A stretch of DNA of 64,000 nt from Bradyrhizobium agreste (GCF_016031625.1 NZ_JACCHP010000014.1:62001-126000), one strand, 5' to 3'. Counted from the first letter of the stretch, positions 17,209 to 25,620 are shown. Notes: generated from the sequence alone by a model not told the origin. Program-made: numbers and translations.

Positions 17209-18083
17209 CCGCTTCTGCTCTCATCAAGCCCCAGAAACCGCCGGATCTCACCCAACACCTCCTGCGGCTTGTCGTGCTGCAGCCAGTGTCCCGCCCCGGC
17301 GATGGTCTCGACGCGCGCATTCTGGAAGTACCGCTCCAGGCCCGCGGCCCTGGCGCCCGCCAGAAAGCTTTCGCCGGCATTGAGCAGCAGCGTCGGACAC
17401 GTGATGCGCGACCACAGCTCGATGTGATCGTCGGGCCAGAGCCGGTGCGGCGCAGCGGCGCGCTGGTACGGATCGAACTTCCAGCTATAGCTGCCGTCCT
17501 CGTTCCGCCGCGCGCCATGCGTGGCGAGATGCAGTGCGAGGTCGCGGGCGAGACGTTTGTTGTGAAGCATCATCTGCGCGGCCGCGTCTTCGATCGTCGC
17601 ATAGCGACGCGGGGTGCGGTCGTGCAGTCTGTCGAGCTGATGGACCCATTTGCCGATGCGCTCATGCGCTGGCGGCTTCGGTGTATCGGGCAACATGGTC
17701 ACGCCGTCGAGGACGACGAGCCTCGTGACCTGTTCGGGGAATGCGCCCGAAAAGATCAGACTCACCATGCCGCCCATGGAATGGCCGATCAGAGTGACCT
17801 GAGGCGTGGCGATGGTGCGAACCAGCTGCGCGAGATCGTAGACATATTCGGTGAGTGCGTAGCTGCCGCCTTTGGTCCAGTCGGAATCGCCGTGACCCCG
17901 CAGGTCGGGCGCGACGACGCGAAAATGCGATTGCAACGAGCGAGCGATCTGATCCCAGCTGCGGCAATGATCGCGACCGCCATGCACCAGGATGGCGACG
18001 GGTGCACCCTCGTTGCCCCAGTCGGCGTAGTGCAGCCGCAGGCCGTGCGATTCATAGAAGCGGCTTTGCGGGGCGCTAGCCAT
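17205..18083 (-). CDS. Alpha/beta-fold hydrolase
   Basis: The 292-residue protein has the hydrolase layout: an oxyanion-loop HGG at residues 34-36, the nucleophile elbow GHSMGG with Ser102, and catalytic His266 in GAGHWLQHDKP. Size and motifs fit the esterase/haloperoxidase-like group; the substrate cannot be told. Its start overlaps the end of the LysE-type gene by 8 bases, implying translational coupling. Its TAA stop overlaps the ispE TAG on the other strand in the shared tetranucleotide TTAG. Confidence 0.85.
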   Translation of the reverse strand: MASAPQSRFYESHGLRLHYADWGNEGAPVAILVHGGRDHCRSWDQIARSLQSHFRVVAPDLRGHGDSDWTKGGSYALTEYVYDLAQLVRTIATPQVTLIGHSMGGMVSLIFSGAFPEQVTRLVVLDGVTMLPDTPKPPAHERIGKWVHQLDRLHDRTPRRYATIEDAAAQMMLHNKRLARDLALHLATHGARRNEDGSYSWKFDPYQRAAAPHRLWPDDHIELWSRITCPTLLLNAGESFLAGARAAGLERYFQNARVETIAGAGHWLQHDKPQEVLGEIRRFLGLDESRSG

Positions 18084-18708
18084 TTGCCGGACGCTGCGCC
18101 AAAGCGAGTGAGAGGCCGAGGCCCGCGATGAAAACGCCGGAACCCTGCGTGAGGCGACGCATCAGAAGCGGCCGTCCGGTCAGCTGCGCGCGCGTCGCCG
18201 AGGCCATCAGCACCACCACGACATCGGCGAGCGTGTTCAGGGCCACCGAGATCGCACCCAGCAGGATGAATTGCAGCGTCGGGCTCGAACCCGTGGGATC
18301 GAGAAACTGCGGAATGAAGGCGAGAAAGAACGCCGCGGTCTTCGGATTGAGAGCCTCGACCAGCACGCCGTCCCGGAACGCGCGCTTGTCGCCGATGGGC
18401 TCGCTCCCGAGCGACAGGTCACTGCCGGCGCTGCGAAAGGTCTTGATGCCGAGCCAGACCAGATAGAGCGCGCCGACAAACTTGACCGCAGCGAACAGTT
18501 CGGCGCTCGCAAGGATGATGGCGGAGATGCCGAGGCTGCCGGCGACGACATGAACCAGCCCGCCCAGCGCCGTGCCCGCGGTCGAGGCAAAGCCGCTGCC
18601 ACGCCCCTCCGACAAAGTTCGTGCCGTGACATAGAAAATGCCGGGGCCGGGAATGGCGGCAATGAGGAGAGCTGCGGCCAGGAACAGCCCAAAATTCGTT
18701 GCGATCAT
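18076..18708 (-). CDS. LysE/RhtB-family exporter
   Basis: This is a 210-residue membrane protein with about six hydrophobic segments and the family's N-terminal pattern, GPGIFYVTARTLSEGRGSGF around residues 21-40. LysE/RhtB proteins export amino acids or related small metabolites across the inner membrane. It lies 44 bases after the ketosynthase gene and overlaps the hydrolase gene by 8 bases, so the HxlR-ketosynthase-LysE-hydrolase block may be one transcription unit. The exported compound is not predictable. Confidence 0.85.
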   Translation of the reverse strand: MIATNFGLFLAAALLIAAIPGPGIFYVTARTLSEGRGSGFASTAGTALGGLVHVVAGSLGISAIILASAELFAAVKFVGALYLVWLGIKTFRSAGSDLSLGSEPIGDKRAFRDGVLVEALNPKTAAFFLAFIPQFLDPTGSSPTLQFILLGAISVALNTLADVVVVLMASATRAQLTGRPLLMRRLTQGSGVFIAGLGLSLALAQRPANG

Positions 18709-18752
18709 CCCGTTTTCGTAGCGGAGCGAGCGGCGATTGCAAGGCCTCTCGT

Positions 18753-20015
18753 TCAGTCCATCCGACGGAAGATCACGCTGGCATTCACCCCGCCGAAGCC
18801 GAAGCCGTTGGAGATCGCATGCTGCATAGGCATCGGCCGCGCGGTGCCCGCGACGATGTCGATACCATCAGCGCCCGCATCGGGGTTTTCGAGATTGAGC
18901 GTGGGCGGCGCGATCTGGTCGCGCAGAGCGAGCACGGTGAAGATCGCCTCCAGCCCGCCGGCGGCGCCGAGCAGGTGGCCCGTGGCCGATTTGGTCGCAC
19001 TCACGGCAATGCCGCGGTTGCGGCCGAACAGCGCGGCGATCGCGCCAAGCTCGCTTTCGTCGCCGGCTGGTGTCGACGTTGCATGCGCGTTCAGGTGCTG
19101 CAAATCCACCGGCGTCAGCTTGGCCTGCCGAAGCGCGATCTCCATCGCGCGGCGGGCACCGTCGCCATCGGGCGGGCCCGACGTCATGTGATAGGCGTCC
19201 GCGGTCGTGCCGTAGCCGATGATCTCGGCGATCGGCGTTGCACCGCGGGCCTGCGCATGCTCCAGTGCCTCGATCACCAGGATGCCGGCGCCTTCGCCCA
19301 TGACGAAACCGTCGCGGTTGCGATCGAACGGACGCGAGGCGCGCGCGGGCTCGTCGTTGAAGCCGCTCGACAGGGCACGCGCCGCCGCAAAGCCACCCAG
19401 GCTGACGATGTCGATGCAGGCTTCCGCGCCGCCGCAGATCGCAACATCTGCTTCGCCCGCGCGGATCATGCGCGTGGCATCGCCGATCGCCTGCACGCCG
19501 GCGGCGCAGGCCGTGACCGGCGTGCCAAGTGCGCCCTTGTAGCCGTATTTGATCGAGACGTGACCGGCGGCGAGATTGGCGAGGAACGAGGGGATCGTGA
19601 ACGGCGACAGCCGGCGCGCGCCGCGTTGCGCGGTGATGCGCACCGCCTCCGCCATGGCCGGAAAGCCGCCGACCCCGGAAGCGATGATCGTCGCTGTGCG
19701 CTCGAGCGCGCTCGCCTCCTGCGGTGTCCATTTGGCCTGCGCGACAGCCTCTGCCGTGGCAAGCAGTGCGAACAGGATGAAGCGGTCCATCTTGCGTTGA
19801 TCCTTCGGCGCGGCAGCCTGCGCCGGGTCGAAGCCGCCTTCGGCATCATCGGCCTTGTCGGGCACGAGACCTGCGATGCGCGCCGGCAGCGCCTCTGCCC
19901 ATTCCGGCAACGGGCGCAGTCCGCTTTGCCCGGCCAGCAGCCGCCGCCACGTCAGTTCGACGCCGCAGCCAAGCGGCGACACCGCGCCCATTCCCGTCAC
20001 GACGATACGACGCAT
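18753..20015 (-). CDS. Beta-ketoacyl-ACP synthase, FabF/KAS II type
   Basis: The 420-residue condensing enzyme retains the complete triad: Cys170 in TACAAGVQAIG, His311 in NAHATSTPAGD, and His347 in GHLLGAAGG. It elongates acyl-ACP by decarboxylative condensation with malonyl-ACP. There is no acyl carrier protein, ketoreductase or FabG next to it, so it looks like an accessory ketosynthase rather than the main fatty-acid cluster. Its ATG lies one base after the HxlR stop codon, which ties its expression to that regulator. Substrate chain length cannot be judged. Confidence 0.92.
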   Translation of the reverse strand: MRRIVVTGMGAVSPLGCGVELTWRRLLAGQSGLRPLPEWAEALPARIAGLVPDKADDAEGGFDPAQAAAPKDQRKMDRFILFALLATAEAVAQAKWTPQEASALERTATIIASGVGGFPAMAEAVRITAQRGARRLSPFTIPSFLANLAAGHVSIKYGYKGALGTPVTACAAGVQAIGDATRMIRAGEADVAICGGAEACIDIVSLGGFAAARALSSGFNDEPARASRPFDRNRDGFVMGEGAGILVIEALEHAQARGATPIAEIIGYGTTADAYHMTSGPPDGDGARRAMEIALRQAKLTPVDLQHLNAHATSTPAGDESELGAIAALFGRNRGIAVSATKSATGHLLGAAGGLEAIFTVLALRDQIAPPTLNLENPDAGADGIDIVAGTARPMPMQHAISNGFGFGGVNASVIFRRMD

Positions 20016-20016
20016 G

Positions 20017-20532
20017 TCAGTCTCCAGCCGGCGCGACGGCCGGGTTCATGGCCTTGAGCGAAGCGAGCCGTGCGCGCATGCCGCGGCTGGCGCGGGGACC
20101 TGCGACGACGACCGCATTGGCGAGCGTGATCGGTCGCTTGTCGGCGGCATCGACCACGATCGGATCGAGCGGGCGGACGTCGCCCCGGTTCGCCAGCAGG
20201 ATGGATTCGCCCTTCGGCGCGAGATGCTTGTTGCCCCAGGCGAGCAGCGTGGCGATCACGGGGAAGAAATCCCGAGCCTTGTCCGTCAGCACATATTCGT
20301 AGCGCGGCGGGCGCTCCTGATAGCGGCGGCGCACGAACATGCCGCTCTCGGTGAGATGCGCAAGCCGCCGCGACAGGATGTTCGGCGCAATGCCGAGGCT
20401 TTGCGAGAACTCGTCGAACTTCGTCGCACCCTGAAACGCATCGCGGAGGATCAGGATGCTCCACCATTCGCCGACCGTCTCCACGGCGCGACCGACCGGG
20501 CATTCCAGGATGGAAGGGGACTTGGGCTGCAT
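20017..20532 (-). CDS. HxlR-family transcriptional regulator
   Basis: The 171-residue protein begins with the HxlR-type winged helix: a conserved Cys (Cys11 in ECPVGRAVE), then WWSILILRDAFQGATKFDEF, IAPNILSRRL and a wing ending in RYEYVLTDK. Many HxlR proteins sense reactive electrophiles, oxidants or ligands through that N-terminal cysteine and repress nearby genes. The C-terminal 50 residues extend past the basic fold. A perfect palindrome lies about 20 bases upstream of its start. It is first in a block with a ketosynthase, exporter and hydrolase, which it probably controls. Confidence 0.9.
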   Translation of the reverse strand: MQPKSPSILECPVGRAVETVGEWWSILILRDAFQGATKFDEFSQSLGIAPNILSRRLAHLTESGMFVRRRYQERPPRYEYVLTDKARDFFPVIATLLAWGNKHLAPKGESILLANRGDVRPLDPIVVDAADKRPITLANAVVVAGPRASRGMRARLASLKAMNPAVAPAGD

Positions 20533-20550
20533 GGCGGGGAAGGTAGATTA

Positions 20551-20573
20551 GTAACTTGCAAAATGCAAGTGAC
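20551..20573. promoter_or_regulatory. Palindromic operator, likely for the HxlR regulator
   Basis: ACTTGCA-AAA-TGCAAGT (20554-20570) is a perfect 7+7 palindrome, and the flanking GT..AC extends it with one mismatch. It sits 19 bases upstream of the HxlR start codon, where binding of a dimeric winged-helix protein would block transcription or ribosome access. Autoregulation is typical of the family; the assignment is inferred from position. Confidence 0.6.
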
Positions 20574-20580
20574 TGGGAGG

Positions 20581-20713
20581 TGTCCCGGACGCAGCGCAGC
20601 GCTTCTTCAGCGGTGCGCTGCAGAGCCGGGGCCCATGTTTCCGAGAGTCGTGCGCCGCGTGGGTCCCGGCTCTGCGCCGAAACGCTAAGGGGCGTTGCAG
20701 CGCGTCCGGGACA
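20581..20713. repeat. Intergenic palindromic repeat, family E
   Basis: Long imperfect inverted repeat starting GTCCCGGACGCAGCGCAGCG and ending GCAGCGCGTCCGGGACAC, with inner arms CAGAGCCGGGGCCCA/TGGGTCCCGGCTCTG. A second copy is at 51111-51254. It fills much of the roughly 400-base gap between the HxlR gene and ispB. Confidence 0.88.
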
Positions 20714-20767
20714 CGAGAGTGAGTACGCTGCACCAGACTGCGTCATTGCGCGCGCCCATCCATCTCC

Positions 20768-20893
20768 GTCACCCTGAGGCGCTCGCCTCTTCGGCGAGCC
20801 TCGAAGGGCGACGGTCCCGCTGCAGCTCGGCCGCGCATCCTTCGAGGCTCCCCATGGGACGCGTTGCGTCCCATGTCTCGCGCCTCAGGATGT
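20768..20893. repeat. Intergenic palindromic repeat, family F
   Basis: Inverted repeat with outer arms CACCCTGAGGCGC / GCGCCTCAGGATG and inner arms GCCTCGAAGG / CCTTCGAGGC. Only one copy is in this window, next to the family E copy; the two together with the operator occupy the gap between 20533 and 20930, where I see no gene. Confidence 0.85.
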
Positions 20894-20930
20894 CGGAGTT
20901 GATAGTAGAAGCGGAAAGAGCGTCAGGCGT

Positions 20931-21938
20931 CTAATGCGACCTTGCCAAGCAAAACGCCACGACCTGCTCCAGTGCGCTCTTCATCGGCGAGGGCGGGAAC
21001 AAAGCCAGCGCATCCACGGCCATAGCGCCGTAGTGCTGGGCGCGGCTCAGCGTGTCCTCCAGCGCGCGGTGCTTGTTCATCAGGCCGATGGCGTGATCGA
21101 GATCGGAATCGCCGATCTCGCCGCGCTCGAGCGCGCGGATCCAGAAGGCGCGCTCGGTGTCGTTGCCGCGGCGGAAGGCGAGCACGACGGGCAGCGTGAT
21201 CTTGCCTTCGCGGAAATCGTCGCCGGTGTTCTTGCCGAGCTTGGCGCTCTTGCCGCCGTAGTCGAGCACGTCGTCGACGAGCTGGAAGGCGATGCCGAGA
21301 TTCATGCCGACCGAGCGGCAGGCGGTCTGCTCCGCCTTCGGGCGGTTGGCGATCACGGGGCCGACCTCGCAGGCGGCCGCGAACAGCTCGGCGGTCTTGC
21401 CGCGGATCACGGCGAGATATTCGTCCTCGGTGGTCGCGGTGTTCTTGGCGGCGGCGAGCTGCATCACCTCGCCCTCGGCGATGGTGGCGGCGGCCGCGGA
21501 GAGGATGTCGAGCGCGCGCAGCGAGCCGACCTCGACCATCATGCGGAAGGCCTGGCCGAGCAGGAAGTCGCCGACCAGCACGCTCGCCTCGTTGCCCCAG
21601 AGCATGCGCGCCGACAGCTTGCCGCGGCGCATCTCGCTCTCGTCGACGACGTCGTCGTGCAGGAGCGTCGCGGTGTGCATGAACTCGACGCTGGCGGCGA
21701 GCTTGATATGGCCGTCGCCGGTGTAGCCGGCGAGGTTGGCCATGGCGAGCGTCAGCATGGGGCGCAGCCGCTTGCCCCCGGAGGAGATCAGGTGGTTCGC
21801 CACTTCCGGGATCATGGTCACGTCGGAGCCAGTCCGCGACAGGATCGTGGCATTGACGCGCTCCATGTCGGGGGCGACAAGGGCAACCAGCTCTTCGATC
21901 GACGCGCCGGGGGTTTCGAAAGGTACGATGACGGCCAC
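20931..21938 (-). CDS. ispB: Octaprenyl/polyprenyl diphosphate synthase
   Basis: This trans-prenyltransferase builds the long isoprenoid side chain of ubiquinone from IPP. The two aspartate-rich motifs are LLHDDVVDE (residues 93-101) and LVDDVLDYGGK (first Asp about 222), with the GGKRLRP motif before them. From the GTG at 21938 it has 335 residues; GGAG lies six bases before that GTG, while the TTG four codons upstream has no such site. A small residue pattern before the first DDxxD fits long-chain products, but the exact length is not determinable. It is divergent from the DUF2007 gene. Confidence 0.92.
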   Translation of the reverse strand: MAVIVPFETPGASIEELVALVAPDMERVNATILSRTGSDVTMIPEVANHLISSGGKRLRPMLTLAMANLAGYTGDGHIKLAASVEFMHTATLLHDDVVDESEMRRGKLSARMLWGNEASVLVGDFLLGQAFRMMVEVGSLRALDILSAAAATIAEGEVMQLAAAKNTATTEDEYLAVIRGKTAELFAAACEVGPVIANRPKAEQTACRSVGMNLGIAFQLVDDVLDYGGKSAKLGKNTGDDFREGKITLPVVLAFRRGNDTERAFWIRALERGEIGDSDLDHAIGLMNKHRALEDTLSRAQHYGAMAVDALALFPPSPMKSALEQVVAFCLARSH

Positions 21939-22067
21939 GCCGGTCTCCAATATTTGCCCCAGAAGGGCTATTCTGATGGAAAGACAATAGAAACTGGCGG
22001 CGGACGCGGCAAGTCCTCGGAACCATTGACATTTGCCGTACCCCCTTTCAGGCAGGAGACCTCCGTT

Positions 22068-22295
22068 TTGCGTGAACTGGTTCGGACCAACGATATGGTG
22101 CTGGTGTCAGCGATCGGCGCGCTGCTCGACGGTGCCAACATCCATCATCTGGTGCTGGACCAGAACATGAGCATCATCGAGGGTTCTCTCGGCATCCTGC
22201 CGCGGCGGATCCTGGTTCATGAGGACGACGCCGACGAGGCCAGGGCGCTCCTCACCGAGGCAGGCCTCAGCCACGAACTGCGCGGCGATGATTGA
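22068..22295 (+). CDS. DUF2007-family small protein
   Basis: The 75-residue protein begins at a TTG at 22068 with AGGAG placed nine bases upstream; the first ATG is nine codons later. The sequence (IHHLVLDQNMSIIEGSLG, then ILPRRILVHEDDADEARALL) is the DUF2007 'putative signal-transducing protein' fold, a small ferredoxin-like alpha/beta domain related in shape to PII. Function is unknown. Its last eight bases overlap the methyltransferase start (ATGATTGA), so the two are translationally coupled. Confidence 0.85.
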   Translation: MRELVRTNDMVLVSAIGALLDGANIHHLVLDQNMSIIEGSLGILPRRILVHEDDADEARALLTEAGLSHELRGDD

Positions 22296-23052
22296 GGCCG
22301 CGGATATTACCGAGGACGCGTTTCTCGGCGGGCAATTGCGCTTGATGCAGAAGCGGTCAGGCCACCGCGCCGGGCACGACGCCGTCCTGCTCGCAGCGGC
22401 GACCGACGCTAAGTCGGGGGATCGCGTGGTCGACCTTGGTGCCGGCATCGGCACGGCGGGGCTTGCGCTGGCGCGGCGCGTCGCGGGGATCAGGCTCAGC
22501 CTGGTCGAGATCGATCCGGAACTGGCGCAGCTCGCGCGGGCCAACGCCGCAGCGAACGCCATCGCCGCCGAGGCCATCGTGCTCGACGTCACCGCCGACG
22601 CGCAGGCGTTTGCAGCAAACGGACTCCTGCCCGACAGTGCCGACGCCGTCTTGATGAACCCGCCCTTCAACGATCCCGCACGCCATCGCGGCTCACCGGA
22701 TCAGGCGCGCCACATCGCGCATGTGGCGAGGGAGGAGACGCTGCATGCGTGGGTGCATGCGGCCCGCCGTATTCTCCGATCGAGCGGCGTGCTGACTCTG
22801 ATCTGGCGCGCGGACGGAATCGGCGACGTGATGGCAGCGCTGTCACGCGGTTTCGGCAGTCTCGCGATCCTGCCGGTTCATGGCGAAGCGGGAAAGCCCG
22901 CGATTCGCGTGCTGGTGCGCGCAGTCAAAGGCGGGCGGGCACCGACGCGATTGCTGCCGGGCCTCATGCTTAACGACGAGTCAAACGTGCCTAAAAAAGG
23001 GGTGAGAGATATTCTGGAGGGGAGGGCGGCGTTGCCGCTGGGGGAGCCGTGA
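22288..23052 (+). CDS. TrmN6-like N6-adenine methyltransferase
   Basis: The 254-residue protein has the SAM-binding motif VVDLGAGIGTAGLAL and the catalytic tetrapeptide NPPF in AVLMNPPFNDP, with GGQLRLMQKRSGHRAGHDAV at its N-terminus. This layout matches tRNA1(Val) (adenine-37-N6)-methyltransferase and its relatives. NPPF is the amino-adenine/glutamine methyltransferase signature. The target could be tRNA or another RNA. The ATG at 22288 overlaps the DUF2007 stop; a longer frame exists but would overlap the whole of that gene's end. Confidence 0.82.
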   Translation: MIEAADITEDAFLGGQLRLMQKRSGHRAGHDAVLLAAATDAKSGDRVVDLGAGIGTAGLALARRVAGIRLSLVEIDPELAQLARANAAANAIAAEAIVLDVTADAQAFAANGLLPDSADAVLMNPPFNDPARHRGSPDQARHIAHVAREETLHAWVHAARRILRSSGVLTLIWRADGIGDVMAALSRGFGSLAILPVHGEAGKPAIRVLVRAVKGGRAPTRLLPGLMLNDESNVPKKGVRDILEGRAALPLGEP

Positions 23053-23056
23053 CGGC

Positions 23057-23155
23057 TTACTGCGGAAGCGATTCCGTCTGCTGCTCTTGCGGGGACGTAA
23101 AGCGAATCGCCGTGAAAAGCGCACCGATCAGCAGCAACAGCAGATAGATCTTCAT
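23057..23155 (-). CDS. 32-residue membrane peptide
   Basis: A small reading frame starts at 23155 with the good ribosome-binding site GGAAGGAAACGCC immediately before its ATG. The product has 32 residues: MKIY, a run of leucines and isoleucine forming one membrane helix (about residues 4-17), then a short polar Gln/Glu-rich tail. It is convergent with the methyltransferase gene, with only four bases between the stops. I know of no function; single-helix peptides of this size often modulate membrane proteins. Confidence 0.55.
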   Translation of the reverse strand: MKIYLLLLLIGALFTAIRFTSPQEQQTESLPQ

Positions 23156-23268
23156 GGCGTTTCCTTCCGCTGCCTATTGCAGCTTCCCAACGGGGATTCT
23201 GCAAAACACGTTCCAGGCACTTTCAATGACACTCGCGTGATAAGAAATGGTTAATCAGAGGTAAGGCG

Positions 23269-24177
23269 ATGGCCAAACAATTGAACGATCGTGAGAGTTC
23301 CGGCCTGGCCGACAAGCTCATGCAATATCTGCCGGCGCGCTTTCGTCCCGGAACGGCGGTCGTGCCGGTGGTGCGGCTGTCCGGTGTGATCGGGGCGGTG
23401 ACGCCGCTGCGTCCGGGCCTGACGCTTGCCGGCGTCGCGCGGGTGCTGGAACGCGCGTTTTCCTATCGGCACGCCAAGGCGGTGGCGCTGGTGATCAACT
23501 CGCCCGGCGGCTCGCCGGTGCAGTCGCGCCAGATCTACTTGCGCATCAAGCAGCTCGCCGCGGAGAAGAAGCTGCCCGTGCTCGTGTTCGTCGAGGACGT
23601 CGCGGCCTCCGGCGGCTACATGATCGCCTGCGCGGGCGACGAGATCATCTGCGATCCCTCCTCGATCCTCGGCTCGATCGGGGTCGTCGGCGGCAGTTTC
23701 GGTTTTCAGGAGGCGATCAGGCGGCTCGGCATCGAGCGGCGCCTCTACACCTCAGGCGAGCACAAGGCGATGCTCGACCCGTTCCTTCCGGAAAACCCTG
23801 ATGACGTCATGAGGCTGAAGGCGATCCAGCGCGAGATCCACCAGATCTTCATTTCGCTGGTCAAGGAGAGTCGCGGCGCCCGGCTAAAGGGAGCCGACGA
23901 CGCGCTGTTCACGGGTGAATACTGGGCGGGGGATAGCGCGATCGCGCTGGGGCTCGCCGACAGCATCGGCGATCTCCGCTCAACTCTTCGTGCCCGCTAT
24001 GGCGAGAAGGTTCTCACCCCCGTGATCGCCCAGCCGACCGGGCTGCTCTCCGGCCTTTTGGGCCGGAAATCGCCCGGGGCGGGGCAGCTTTCGGCCCTGG
24101 AATCAATGGCCGGCCTGCCGGACGAGCTGATCTCGGCGGTCGAGACGCGGGCGATTTGGGCGAAATTCGGGTTCTAG
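23269..24177 (+). CDS. S49-family peptidase (SppA/SohB-like)
   Basis: The 302-residue protein has the S49 serine/lysine dyad: Ser114 in DVAASGGYMIA and Lys166 in SGEHKAMLDPF, with INSPGGSP ahead of them. S49 enzymes cut signal-peptide remnants or membrane proteins at the inner membrane. There is no clear N-terminal membrane helix: the start is polar and amphipathic (NDRESSGLADKLMQYL), so attachment could be peripheral. The single-domain length is that of SohB/short SppA rather than the 600-residue E. coli SppA. Confidence 0.9.
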   Translation: MAKQLNDRESSGLADKLMQYLPARFRPGTAVVPVVRLSGVIGAVTPLRPGLTLAGVARVLERAFSYRHAKAVALVINSPGGSPVQSRQIYLRIKQLAAEKKLPVLVFVEDVAASGGYMIACAGDEIICDPSSILGSIGVVGGSFGFQEAIRRLGIERRLYTSGEHKAMLDPFLPENPDDVMRLKAIQREIHQIFISLVKESRGARLKGADDALFTGEYWAGDSAIALGLADSIGDLRSTLRARYGEKVLTPVIAQPTGLLSGLLGRKSPGAGQLSALESMAGLPDELISAVETRAIWAKFGF

Positions 24178-24281
24178 GGCTTGCGCTCCCGCGCCATTTC
24201 GTCCGGGCGACACCGATTGCGGTGCAGGTCCATCTGCGCAAGAATGTTCGCGGGGGCTGAGCATGAGACGAGGATCGACAG

Positions 24282-24473
24282 ATGCCGCCGTTCGTCGCTT
24301 TCGCGGGCGTCCTGGGCGGGCTTGCCGTGGTCCGCTGGGCCTACAAGACCGCTGTCAGGATCAACCAGGAGCTGGAGGAGATGCGCCTGTCGCGCGTCAC
24401 TGAGGCCGCCCGGATGGGGGATATCCAGACGCTGAAGCGTGACCCTGTGACCGGAGCTTACCGGCCGGGCTAG
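24282..24473 (+). CDS. 63-residue conserved-looking hypothetical protein
   Basis: Begins with a hydrophobic segment (FVAFAGVLGGLAVVRWAY) that could be a membrane anchor, followed by a helix rich in Glu/Arg (INQELEEMRLSRVTEAARMG) and the ending TLKRDPVTGAYRPG. GAGGATCGACAG precedes the ATG. It lies 105 bases after the protease gene on the same strand. The TLKRDP-TG-YRP ending looks familiar as a short conserved tail in rhizobial proteins, but no function is known. Confidence 0.65.
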   Translation: MPPFVAFAGVLGGLAVVRWAYKTAVRINQELEEMRLSRVTEAARMGDIQTLKRDPVTGAYRPG

Positions 24474-24490
24474 GCACCCCTCCACGCGCT

Positions 24491-24593
24491 CGTCATTCCG
24501 GGGCTCGCGAAGCGAGAACCCGGAATCCATCGAACCAGGGAGTCAGCGGCGCATTGGATTCCGGGTTCGCCCTTCGGGCGCCCCGGAATGACG
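24491..24593. repeat. Intergenic palindromic repeat, family B
   Basis: Copy of the family B element: left arm CGTCATTCCGGGGCTCGCGA, inner arms CCCGGAATCCATCG/GCATTGGATTCCGGG, right arm ending CCCCGGAATGACG. It lies between the 63-residue gene and glyQ. Confidence 0.9.
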
Positions 24594-24684
24594 GCCATTT
24601 GCGACCCCCTTCGCCTTGATTCCCATCCCCGCCGTCGATACGGTCCCGCGCGATTCAAACCCCCCGCGAGAGCCTGATCTGACG

Positions 24685-25620
24685 ATGGACGCCTCATTGC
24701 CCGCCCATATGCGCCCGGAACGCTCGTTCCAGGGCTTCATCCTCGCGCTCCAGCGGTTCTGGGCCGAGCAGGGCTGCGTGATCCTGCAGCCCTACGACAT
24801 GGAGATGGGCGCGGGCACCTTCCATCCGGCGACCACGCTGCGCGCGCTCGGGCCAAAGCCCTGGAATGCCGCCTATGTGCAGCCCTCGCGCCGGCCCAAG
24901 GACGGCCGTTACGGCGAGAACCCGAATCGGATGCAGCACTATTACCAGTTCCAGGTGATCATGAAGCCGTCGCCGCCGAACCTTCAGGAGCTGTACCTGA
25001 AGTCGCTCGCGGCGATCGGCATCGATTCCGCCGTGCACGACATCCGCTTTGTCGAGGACGATTGGGAGAGCCCGACCCTGGGCGCCTGGGGCCTCGGTTG
25101 GGAGTGCTGGTGCGACGGCATGGAAGTCAGCCAGTTCACCTATTTCCAGCAGGTCGCGGGCTTCGAATGTGCGCCGGTCGCGGGCGAGCTCACCTATGGG
25201 CTCGAGCGCCTTGCGATGTATGTGCAGGGCGTCGACCGCGTCTACGACCTCAACTTCAACGGCCGCGAGGGCGAGGCCAAGGTCACCTATGGCGACGTGT
25301 TCCTGCAGGCCGAGCAGGAATATTCGCGGCACAATTTCGAACATGCCGACACCGCGATGCTGTTCGAGCAGTTCAAGATGGCAGAAGCCGCGTGCCGCAA
25401 ATATCTCGACGCCGGCTGGCGCGAAGGCAATCGCAAAGAGCATCTGATGGCGCTGCCCGCCTATGACCAGTGCATCAAGGCGAGCCACGTCTTCAACCTG
25501 CTCGACGCCCGCGGCGTGATCTCGGTGACCGAGCGGCAGAGTTACATTCTGCGCGTGCGTGAGCTGGCAAAAGCCTGCGGCGAGGCTTGGATCCACACTG
25601 AAGCGGGCGGAGCGGCCTGA
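24685..25620 (+). CDS. glyQ: Glycyl-tRNA synthetase alpha subunit
   Basis: The alpha chain holds the catalytic centre of the bacterial alpha2beta2 glycyl-tRNA synthetase. The 311-residue protein shows the family's SFQGFILALQRFWAEQGC start, CVILQPYDMEMGAGTFHP, the MKPSPPNLQELYL segment and WEVSQFTY-type motif (DGMEVSQFTYFQQVAG). I start it at the ATG at 24685; a second ATG at 24709 is possible. glyS follows with the overlap TGATG, so the subunits are made from one message in balanced amounts. Confidence 0.97.
   Translation: MDASLPAHMRPERSFQGFILALQRFWAEQGCVILQPYDMEMGAGTFHPATTLRALGPKPWNAAYVQPSRRPKDGRYGENPNRMQHYYQFQVIMKPSPPNLQELYLKSLAAIGIDSAVHDIRFVEDDWESPTLGAWGLGWECWCDGMEVSQFTYFQQVAGFECAPVAGELTYGLERLAMYVQGVDRVYDLNFNGREGEAKVTYGDVFLQAEQEYSRHNFEHADTAMLFEQFKMAEAACRKYLDAGWREGNRKEHLMALPAYDQCIKASHVFNLLDARGVISVTERQSYILRVRELAKACGEAWIHTEAGGAA

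Noticed and set aside
20574..20930. Possible CRISPR-like array between the HxlR gene and ispB
   Set aside because: The repeats are single palindromes of different families, not regularly spaced identical direct repeats.
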